A stretch of 5,058 bases of DNA from Lachnospiraceae bacterium (GTDB taxonomy: Bacteria > Bacillota > Clostridia > Lachnospirales > Lachnospiraceae). A model generated the notes under the pieces. The model was given only the letters and a program-made list of their open reading frames with translations. It did no database searches and had not been told where the DNA came from. The DNA is taken from NCBI GenBank assembly GCA_014804385.1, contig JAAUZW010000042.1, forward strand, positions 1 through 5,058, given 5' to 3'. Position numbers and translations under genes: made by a program. The first letter of the stretch is position 1; every line of letters starts with the position of its first letter. This document shows, in pieces, positions 1-4,361 of the stretch.

Positions 1-3
1 AAT

Positions 4-21
4 CATAGAAAGCACCCTCCC
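4..21 (-). promoter_or_regulatory. Possible ribosome binding site and start codon of a leftward gene that leaves the window
   Basis: On the minus strand, GGGAGG (plus positions 21 to 16) is followed after 9 bases by ATG (plus positions 6 to 4) and then ATT. This matches the spacing and Shine-Dalgarno type used by the real genes in the window. Only two codons are visible, so the product cannot be judged and chance is quite possible. If real, the gene diverges from the rightward cluster and the hairpin at 7-77 forms its mRNA leader. No convincing minus-strand promoter was seen upstream of it. Confidence 0.3.
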
Positions 22-77
22 TTTGCATTAGATTTTTCTTTGGTCAGTCAAATCTTAACACAAAGCCGGTGCTTTCT
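7..77. repeat. Long imperfect hairpin (inverted repeat), possible terminator or leader structure
   Basis: A perfect 10-base inverted repeat pairs 7-16 (AGAAAGCACC) with 68-77 (GGTGCTTTCT). The arms continue inward with 21-25 (CTTTG) against 61-65 (CAAAG), then 28-29 against 57-58, and 30-35 (AGATTT) against 50-55 (AAATCT). This gives about 23 pairs over 71 bases with small internal loops. On the plus strand the outer arm runs into a pyrimidine-rich tract (TTTCTTCCC), so it could end transcription of an upstream gene. On the minus strand it would lie just before the possible start codon at 6-4 and partly cover its ribosome binding site. The two readings cannot be separated here. Confidence 0.5.
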
Positions 78-107
78 TCCCTTATCTATTTTATTTTCCT
101 ACAAAAA

Positions 108-125
108 CTTTACCCTAGCGTAAAG
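108..125. repeat. Short inverted repeat, possible operator
   Basis: CTTTAC (108-113) and GTAAAG (120-125) form a perfect 6-base inverted repeat around a 6-base centre. It overlaps the candidate -35 element of the promoter before the kinase remnant, a usual place for a repressor site. It is short enough to arise by chance. Confidence 0.25.
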
Positions 126-149
126 ATGAAATATAAGATGAAATATAAT
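109..149 (+). promoter_or_regulatory. Candidate promoter with duplicated -10 region for the accessory cluster
   Basis: TTTACC (109-114) lies 17 bases before TATAAG (132-137), an acceptable sigma-A-like pair. A second, perfect -10 hexamer TATAAT occurs at 144-149, but without a good -35 at the right distance. The two -10-like hexamers arise from a 12-base tandem duplication. This is the only promoter-like site seen ahead of the left gene group, which has no long gaps until 2874, so it may drive all of it. Confidence 0.4.
123..148 (+). repeat. Tandem duplication of a 12-base unit
   Basis: AAGATGAAATAT occurs at 123-134 and again directly at 135-146, and the match continues for two more bases. 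The unit carries the -10-like sequence of the promoter before the kinase remnant, so each copy gives one possible -10 element. Confidence 0.85.
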
Positions 150-182
150 CAACAAAACAGAATTCTATGGAGATAGGCAAAA

Positions 183-393
183 ATGCAGAAGGCTATAGTT
201 ATTGGTTGTCTTGGCAGTGGAAAAAGTACATTTTCAAAAGAATCACATAATGCTACAGGGCTTCCGCTATACCATTTAGATATGATGAAATGGAATGCTG
301 ATGGAACAAGTACTGCACAAATACGCTCACAAACGCATTGTCATATTTCAGAATAGAATTGATGCTGACGAGTTTCTCTCTAAAATAGTATAA
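183..393 (+). pseudogene. Remnant of a P-loop nucleotide-kinase-like gene (FlaR/adenylate-kinase-like), middle deleted
   Basis: From ATG 183, after a GGAG at 169-172, the frame reads a kinase head: a beta strand into the Walker A loop (IVIGCLGSGKST, residues 5-16), then GLPLYHLDMMKWNADGT. This is typical of small P-loop kinases often annotated as DNA topology modulation protein or AAA-family ATPase. The frame closes at 354-356 after 57 codons. From about 313 a different frame reads LHKYAHKRIVIFQNRIDADEFL and stops at 391-393. To me this matches the family's C-terminal end, where a basic strand-forming segment is followed by a DADEFL-like helix. Head and tail are joined near 310-316 with a frame change and roughly 100 or more residues missing, judged against a usual length near 170-180. 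Head identity is strong; tail identity is from memory. The product should be inactive. Confidence 0.75.
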
Positions 394-449
394 CTTCCCA
401 TTATCAGGGAGTTGGAGAGAGAAAAAACGGGATATGGGAGGAAAAGACA

Positions 450-711
450 ATGAATCATAAAGGAACTGTTTTACTTGAAACAAATCGATTGATCTTGCGC
501 AAATTTGTGATTGAAGATTCTGAGGCTATGTATCATAAGTATTAAGGAAAATATAGAGTGTGCCGAGCTTGGTTATTGTATGGGAAGTAACTGGTGGGGA
601 TTAGGTATATTGCGAAAGGCGGGATTTTGCAATCAGGGAGTGATAGATAAAGTGTGGTATTCCATATTAAAGGATGAATATCAGAAGTTGGAGCTCATAA
701 ATGGGAGGTAA
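450..711 (+). pseudogene. Remnant of a GNAT acetyltransferase (RimJ/RimL-like) with two internal deletions
   Basis: GGGAGG at 436-441 precedes ATG 450. The frame reads a RimJ/RimL-type head (VLLETNRLILRKFVIEDSEAMYHKY) and stops at 543-545. The neighbouring frame carries on from about 535 with SIKENIECAELGYCMGSNWWG, the central strand and entry to the acetyl-CoA loop. It then jumps in frame to LRKAGFCNQGVIDKVWYSILKDEY, the usual C-terminal end of this family (compare the common pattern LR.AG..NQG..D...YAIL..EY), and stops at 709-711. Two stretches are missing: one between MYHKY and SIKEN, with a frame change, and one after WWG that removes the rest of the acetyl-CoA loop and the following helices. 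About 97 residues survive of a usual 175-190. No acetyltransferase activity is expected. The last codons supply the ribosome binding site of the next gene. Confidence 0.8.
703..708 (+). promoter_or_regulatory. Ribosome binding site inside the end of the preceding remnant
   Basis: GGGAGG at 703-708 sits 5 bases before ATG 714 and lies in the last sense codons of the GNAT remnant, whose stop is at 709-711. It fixes the start of the flavin-binding gene. The arrangement suggests the two genes were already adjacent before the acetyltransferase decayed. Confidence 0.7.
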
Positions 712-713
712 AA

Positions 714-1196
714 ATGCGGCGTTCGGATAGAGAAGTAAAAGAATTTGAAGATATTGTAGCTATCATGGAAAAATGTGATGTGTGCCGAATTGCTTTAAAC
801 AATAACGGCTACCCGTATATATTACCACTCAATTTTGGGATGGATATAAAAGAAGATAAAATTGAGTTGTATTTTCATGGGGCTATGGAGGGCACCAAGT
901 ATGATTTAATCAAAAAGGATAATAGAGCCAGCTTTGAAATGGATTGTGAGCATAAATTAGTAACAGAAATTGAACGTGGAAGTTGTACAATGGAATATGA
1001 AAGCGTTATTGGACAAGGATACATTGAAATACTTTCCGATGATGAAAAGTACAATGCTTTATGTGTTTTAATGAAGCATTATCATCAAGAGGAATTTCCG
1101 TTTAACAAATTAGTAATGCCTCATACAAAAGTTTTCAAGCTGGTAGTAGAGAAAGTAACAGGTAAAGTAAGAATGAAGAAAAATGATAAACAATAA
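714..1196 (+). CDS. Pyridoxamine 5'-phosphate oxidase-like flavin-binding protein (NimA-type)
   Basis: A complete protein of 160 residues, the normal length for the NimA-like branch of the split-barrel FMN-binding proteins. It opens with the family's MRRSDREV head. CDVCRIALNNNGYPYILPLNFG (21-42) forms the first barrel strands. IELYFHGAMEGTKYDLIKKDNRASFEMD (50-77) carries the pattern FHGA.EG.K.D.I..N, expected to contact the FMN phosphate. CTMEYESVIGQGYIEIL (91-107) and a final strand ending in VTGK follow. Family members bind FMN or a similar cofactor and reduce small molecules. Some (Nim) inactivate 5-nitroimidazoles, but most relatives have no known substrate, so resistance should not be assumed. 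ATG 714 has GGGAGG 5 bases upstream. It is the first intact gene of the left cluster, with 61 bases before the next. Confidence 0.88.
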   Translation: MRRSDREVKEFEDIVAIMEKCDVCRIALNNNGYPYILPLNFGMDIKEDKIELYFHGAMEGTKYDLIKKDNRASFEMDCEHKLVTEIERGSCTMEYESVIGQGYIEILSDDEKYNALCVLMKHYHQEEFPFNKLVMPHTKVFKLVVEKVTGKVRMKKNDKQ

Positions 1197-1257
1197 AATT
1201 CCAGTGTGTTTGTGAGCTGAATAAGTTGAAGATTTGAATAGATTAGGGAGAGAAGGC

Positions 1258-1794
1258 GTGGGGAGCAAAATAATCATAGCAGAAACAGAAAGGTTGGTTT
1301 TAAGAAGATACCAAGAAGAGGATTTGCAGGATTTATTTGCATATTTATCGGATAAAGAAGTTGTGGAATATGAACCATATAGACCTCTAACGCTTAATGA
1401 AACAAGAGAAAATCTCGAATGGCGTATTGGAACAGAGGAAATGATTGCTGTTGAATTAAAAGATTCCCACAAAATGATTGGCAATGTATATATGGGAAAA
1501 CGTGAATTTGAAGCATTGGAAATAGGTTATGTATTTAATCGGAATTATTGGGGGCATGGCTATGCCTTTGAAAGTTGCAAAGCGTTAATACAGCAAGCAT
1601 TTTCAAATGGCGTACATAGGATCTATGCAGAATGTGACCCTCGTAATAAGAGTTCATGGAAATTACTTGAAAAATTAGGATTTCAGCGTGAAGCCCATTT
1701 AAGAAAAAATGTATATTTCTGGAAAGATGAAAACGATACCCCGATTTGGAAAGATACCTATATATATGCCAAATTAGGATTTGAAGTGGGATAA
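1258..1794 (+). CDS. GNAT family N-acetyltransferase (RimJ/RimL-like)
   Basis: A complete acetyltransferase of 178 residues that transfers an acetyl group from acetyl-CoA to an amine; substrate unknown. The head IIIAETERLVLRRYQEEDLQDLF is the standard RimJ/RimL start. LEIGYVFNRNYWGHGYAFE (87-105) holds the central strand and the acetyl-CoA pyrophosphate loop in the R..GxG/A form (R95, G99, G101). AECDPRNKSSWKLLEKLGF (124-142) is the motif-B region with the conserved Asn and Ser. The C-terminal YFWKDENDTPIWKDTYIYAKL is usual for the group. I chose GTG 1258 because GGGAG (1246-1250) is 7 bases upstream and the protein then begins just before the conserved head. TTG 1234, which adds 8 residues, is the alternative. 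It differs from the broken GNAT at 450-711 and is not a duplicate of it. Confidence 0.9.
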   Translation: MGSKIIIAETERLVLRRYQEEDLQDLFAYLSDKEVVEYEPYRPLTLNETRENLEWRIGTEEMIAVELKDSHKMIGNVYMGKREFEALEIGYVFNRNYWGHGYAFESCKALIQQAFSNGVHRIYAECDPRNKSSWKLLEKLGFQREAHLRKNVYFWKDENDTPIWKDTYIYAKLGFEVG

Positions 1795-1799
1795 AATAA

Positions 1800-2306
1800 A
1801 TGACCGAACTTTTTATATGTAAGATAGCTTCTCCCCAGGAAATGAAAATAAAATGGGAGTATGAGATTGCTCAAAACGAAGAAGATAAAGAGAATTGGAT
1901 AGTTTGGAAGAAACAGAGCATGGAAAATTATAAGCTGGGTCATGCCATTCCTTACTATGGGATACTTGAGGGAAACATCATTTGCGAAGCAACTGCGATA
2001 GTTTCCCCCAAAGTCGTGCAAAACAGCACTGGTTTAGTTGACAGTCATACAGTTTACCTGTCTGCTTTCCGAACGATCAATAAGTTTCAGGGAAAAGGCT
2101 ATTTTTCAAAGTTATTTCATTTTATGATTGATGATCTGCGGCAAAAAGGATTTACAAAAGCTACTCTCGGGGTAGAACCTGCAGAAGAGAAAAACAAAGA
2201 GATATATGCCCACTATGGTTTTACCGAATATATTAAATCCGGTAAGGAATATTATCCGGACGGAACAGTAATCGATGTGGAGTATTACGGGAAAACAATT
2301 CTATAA
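1800..2306 (+). CDS. GNAT family N-acetyltransferase
   Basis: A complete 168-residue protein starting at ATG 1800, five bases after the previous stop, so translation is probably coupled; its own Shine-Dalgarno is weak (GGGAT just upstream). The N-terminal half is the variable substrate side, with YYGILEGNIICEATAIV (52-68) as the first sheet strands. YLSAFRTINKFQGKGYFSKLFHFMIDDLRQKGF (86-118) contains the acetyl-CoA loop QGKGYF at 97-102 and the following helix. ATLGVEPAEEKNKEIYAHYGF (121-141) is the strand-helix-YGF end common to the superfamily. The fold call is firm. The acceptor is unknown, and the sequence is far from the RimJ/RimL type upstream. Confidence 0.85.
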   Translation: MTELFICKIASPQEMKIKWEYEIAQNEEDKENWIVWKKQSMENYKLGHAIPYYGILEGNIICEATAIVSPKVVQNSTGLVDSHTVYLSAFRTINKFQGKGYFSKLFHFMIDDLRQKGFTKATLGVEPAEEKNKEIYAHYGFTEYIKSGKEYYPDGTVIDVEYYGKTIL

Positions 2307-2331
2307 AATCGAGATTTACGGAGATGTTAGA

Positions 2332-2874
2332 ATGGATCAAATTACATTAATAGAGCCTCAAAAGAAGTATGCGGATGATATATGGGCATTTCGTCAAGAA
2401 ATTTTAGAATGTGATGCAGAGAACGAAGACCAATTTGCCGGTTGTATATCACTTGATGTAAGTAGGTCTGCTGAAGAGTGGATAAAAATATGTGAGCTTA
2501 GAAAAAGTGAAGAGACGTGTGGCGAGGTGGGTACAACAGTTCCTTCGCACATGTACCTGGCTGTACACAAGAGAGATGACAGAGTGGTAGGTGTGATAGA
2601 CTTGCGCCATCATATAAATCATCCGATTCTTGGAACGTGGGGAGGACATTGCGGGTATTCCGTGCGCCCTTCGGAACGAGGCAAAGGTTATGCAAAGGCA
2701 ATGCTTCGACTAAATATACAAAATGCAAAATCAATGGGAATAGAAAAACTTCTTATCACTTGTGGTATTAAGAATGAAGCCAGTGAGAAAACAATACTTG
2801 CGAATGGCGGAGTTTATGAGAAAACGATAGATATTGATGGGAGCAAGATGAAAAGATATTGGATTACAGTTTAA
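2332..2874 (+). CDS. GNAT family N-acetyltransferase
   Basis: A complete 180-residue protein. ATG 2332 is chosen because GGAG (2320-2323) is 8 bases upstream and the protein then begins with MDQITLIEP, a normal head. An in-frame ATG at 2275 would add 19 residues and overlap the previous gene, and has no support. MYLAVHKRDDRVVGVIDLRHHIN (74-96) gives the first strand pair. CGYSVRPSERGKGYAKAMLRLNIQNAKSMGI (107-137) has a textbook acetyl-CoA loop RPSERGKGYA (112-121). LLITCGIKNEASEKTILANGGVYE (140-163) has the conserved N-E-A-S and the final NGG turn. It fits the group of predicted acetyltransferases with a long N-terminal region and an R.H.N segment. Substrate unknown. It is the last gene of the left cluster; I see no clear terminator after it. 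Confidence 0.88.
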   Translation: MDQITLIEPQKKYADDIWAFRQEILECDAENEDQFAGCISLDVSRSAEEWIKICELRKSEETCGEVGTTVPSHMYLAVHKRDDRVVGVIDLRHHINHPILGTWGGHCGYSVRPSERGKGYAKAMLRLNIQNAKSMGIEKLLITCGIKNEASEKTILANGGVYEKTIDIDGSKMKRYWITV

Positions 2875-2902
2875 GAGATAGATAATAGATATTTAAATTT
2901 TG

Positions 2903-2931
2903 TTGACAGATATCGGAAATTATTATACAAT
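2903..2931 (+). promoter_or_regulatory. Sigma-A-type promoter of the regulator-transporter operon
   Basis: A perfect -35 TTGACA (2903-2908) is followed by exactly 17 bases and then TACAAT (2926-2931), one mismatch from the -10 consensus. Transcription would start near 2938, leaving a leader of about 80 bases before the TTG start at 3021. This is the strongest promoter in the window and matches the change from the AT-rich left module to the GC-richer right module. Confidence 0.8.
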
Positions 2932-2948
2932 AACTGTACTAGATAAAG

Positions 2949-2975
2949 CAATACAGATAATACAAACAATACAGA
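2949..2975 (+). repeat. Three tandem copies of a 9-base repeat in the regulator's leader
   Basis: CAATACAGA (2949-2957), TAATACAAA (2958-2966) and CAATACAGA (2967-2975) are three head-to-tail units sharing AATACA. A further AATACA at 2995-3000 lies 27 bases after the third, that is, on the same 9-base register. The array begins about 10 bases after the predicted transcription start and could be a binding site for the GntR-type protein encoded just downstream, or for another factor. Confidence 0.6.
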
Positions 2976-2989
2976 AGAGATGCAAATTA

Positions 2990-2999
2990 GTATTAATAC
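2990..2999. promoter_or_regulatory. 10-base perfect palindrome, candidate operator
   Basis: GTATTAATAC reads the same on both strands and lies between the predicted promoter and the ribosome binding site of the GntR gene. Dimeric GntR/YtrA regulators bind palindromes near their own promoters and usually repress them, so this is a candidate autoregulatory site. The sequence is AT-rich and short, so the call is tentative. Confidence 0.35.
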
Positions 3000-3007
3000 A
3001 TTAGACG

Positions 3008-3017
3008 AGGAGGTGAT
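3008..3017 (+). promoter_or_regulatory. Near-perfect Shine-Dalgarno that decides the TTG start
   Basis: AGGAGGTGAT at 3008-3017 matches the anti-Shine-Dalgarno end of 16S rRNA along its whole length. AGGAGG ends 7 bases before TTG 3021, and no ATG lies at a suitable distance. A strong site beside a weak start codon is a common pairing for regulators made in modest amounts. Confidence 0.85.
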
Positions 3018-3020
3018 TAT

Positions 3021-3392
3021 TTGTTTGAACTGGATTATCGCAGCAAGAAACCACTCTATGAGCAGATCATTGAGCAGATCAAGCTGTTAGTCATCAAAGG
3101 ACATTTAAGTCCGGGAGACGCGATTCCTTCCGTCCGGAAGATGGCACAGACGCTGGATATCACACCGTCCACCGTGGCGAAGGCGTATCAGGAGCTGGAA
3201 CGTCAGAAAGTGATTGAGACGATCCGGGCAAAAGGAACCTTTATAACGACCATGCCGAGCGTGGAACCCAATGTGGAAGAACTGGAGAAGATTCGAAAGA
3301 GGATTCAGAGTGAGATAATCGAACTGAAACGTACGGGTTATTCCGAGGCGGATGTGGTAAATCTTATAAAGGAAATCTATTCTTCCATCTAA
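3021..3392 (+). CDS. GntR family transcriptional regulator, YtrA subfamily
   Basis: A 123-residue DNA-binding protein, the usual length of the short YtrA branch, which lacks a ligand-binding domain. The winged helix-turn-helix spans about 9-76: KKPLYEQIIEQIKLLVIKG is helix 1, then SPGDAIPSVRKMAQTLDITPSTVAKAYQELE with the GntR hallmarks PSVR (36-39) and TVAKAYQELE (51-60), and the wing ending in KGTFI (71-75). Residues 82-123 form a short helical tail (EELEKIRKRIQSEIIELK and onward) expected to make the dimer. TTG 3021 is fixed by the Shine-Dalgarno at 3008-3017. It heads an operon with an ABC ATPase 39 bases downstream, the standard YtrA layout. By analogy it probably represses this operon, with release under cell-envelope stress; the inducer cannot be seen. 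Confidence 0.93.
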   Translation: MFELDYRSKKPLYEQIIEQIKLLVIKGHLSPGDAIPSVRKMAQTLDITPSTVAKAYQELERQKVIETIRAKGTFITTMPSVEPNVEELEKIRKRIQSEIIELKRTGYSEADVVNLIKEIYSSI

Positions 3393-3431
3393 TGTTATGG
3401 CAGAAATATTTCAGAAAGGAAAGATAAGCAA

Positions 3432-4361
3432 ATGTTGGAGATAAAGAATTTACATAAAGGCTACAATAACCGGTCGGTTATTCATGGGATTGATCTATGC
3501 GTTCATCGGGGCGAGATTCATGGCCTGATCGGTTCCAACGGGGCCGGCAAGACCACTTTGCTGAAATGCGCTGCGGGAATCTATAAACCTGCGCAGGGAA
3601 CGGTACAGTATGATGAAAAGAGTATTTATGATAACCCGGAAGTGAAGGCAAACGTGGCATATGTGTCAGAGCAGCTTGATTTTATCAACATCTATTCTGT
3701 GGCGGGAATGGCAATATATTATCAGAACTTCTACGACACGTTTTCCGGAGAGAAGTTTGATGATCTGGTGAAACGCTTTGCTCTCAATCCGAAAAAGAAC
3801 ATAGGCACTTTGTCCAAGGGGCAAAGGTCAAAATTGAGTTTTATCTTAGCGATCGCGCAGCAGCCGAAGTATCTGATCATGGACGAACCTGAGAGCGGTA
3901 TGGATGCGGAGAGCAAAGCAATGTTCCGCGATATCCTGATTGAAGAAGTGGAAAAAGAGCAGATCGGAGTGCTTTTCTCCGGTCATGATCTGGCAGACGT
4001 GGAGCGCATGTGCGACAGCGTGACCATGATGGAGGCGGGAGAGATTTTCGCACAAAAATCCGTGGATGAGTTCATGGAAAGTGTACAGAAATGGAAGGGG
4101 ATTCTGCCACAGGAGGCAGCCGATGACAAACGGTTTGCCATGACCATCCATGCGGCATCCAGGATTGGAGACTTATCAGAGTTTTACACCGTGGGAGAGC
4201 GGGAAGAGAGCGAGCGCATACTACATAAACTGGGCATTGGAGAGTATTCCGGGCAGCAGATTACGCTGGAGGAGATTTACATGCTTTTAAAGAAAATTCA
4301 TATGCAGGGAAGAGGAAGGGTGAGTGACGTTCAAACAGAGGGAGGACTTCAAAATGGGTGA
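3432..4361 (+). CDS. ABC transporter ATP-binding protein (YtrB-like)
   Basis: A complete 309-residue ATPase that would power the membrane protein encoded next. Visible elements in order: Walker A GSNGAGKT (34-41); the Q-loop region YVSEQLDF (76-83); an ABC signature LSKGQ (126-130), with Lys in place of the first Gly of LSGGQ, as often seen in this branch; Walker B YLIMDEPE (146-153) with catalytic Glu 151; D-loop SGMD (154-157); and H-loop His 184 in LFSGHD. Everything needed for ATP hydrolysis is present. Residues from about 220 form a C-terminal extension common to YtrB/BcrA-like ATPases of bacitracin- or lantibiotic-type exporters. ATG 3432 follows an AAGGA at 3416-3420. The 3' end overlaps the permease start by 8 bases. 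Substrate unknown. Confidence 0.95.
   Translation: MLEIKNLHKGYNNRSVIHGIDLCVHRGEIHGLIGSNGAGKTTLLKCAAGIYKPAQGTVQYDEKSIYDNPEVKANVAYVSEQLDFINIYSVAGMAIYYQNFYDTFSGEKFDDLVKRFALNPKKNIGTLSKGQRSKLSFILAIAQQPKYLIMDEPESGMDAESKAMFRDILIEEVEKEQIGVLFSGHDLADVERMCDSVTMMEAGEIFAQKSVDEFMESVQKWKGILPQEAADDKRFAMTIHAASRIGDLSEFYTVGEREESERILHKLGIGEYSGQQITLEEIYMLLKKIHMQGRGRVSDVQTEGGLQNG
4338..4345 (+). promoter_or_regulatory. Ribosome binding site of the permease inside the ATPase gene
   Basis: GAGGGAGG at 4338-4345 lies within the last codons of the ATPase gene, 8 bases before ATG 4354. With the 8-base gene overlap it supports translational coupling and roughly matched output of ATPase and permease. It also fixes the permease start. 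Confidence 0.8.

Noticed and set aside
253..483. Minus-strand open frame with a protein-like stretch (YYFREKLVSINSILKYDNAFVSVFVQY)
   Set aside because: It lies antisense to the tail of the kinase remnant and to the gap after it. The plus-strand reading gives a recognisable family end, so the antisense frame is a shadow.
1234..1257. TTG start eight codons upstream for the GNAT gene at 1258
   Set aside because: The GGGAG at 1246-1250 lies downstream of it and serves GTG 1258 at good spacing; the extra residues (NRLGREGV) simply translate the Shine-Dalgarno region.
1197..1257. Integron-type recombination site between accessory genes
   Set aside because: The run of small unrelated enzymes recalls gene cassettes, but this gap and the others have no paired core sites or cassette-like hairpin; most gaps are under 30 bases.
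1110..1484. Minus-strand open frame of 124 codons
   Set aside because: It overlaps the ends of two well-supported plus-strand genes, has no ribosome binding site that I can see and shows no family pattern.
2275..2331. ATG start 19 codons upstream for the last GNAT gene
   Set aside because: It lies inside the previous gene without a Shine-Dalgarno, while ATG 2332 has GGAG 8 bases before it and gives a normal family head.
3846..4151. Minus-strand open frame of 101 codons within the ATPase gene
   Set aside because: It is wholly inside the ATPase reading frame, which carries Walker B, the D-loop and the H-loop there.
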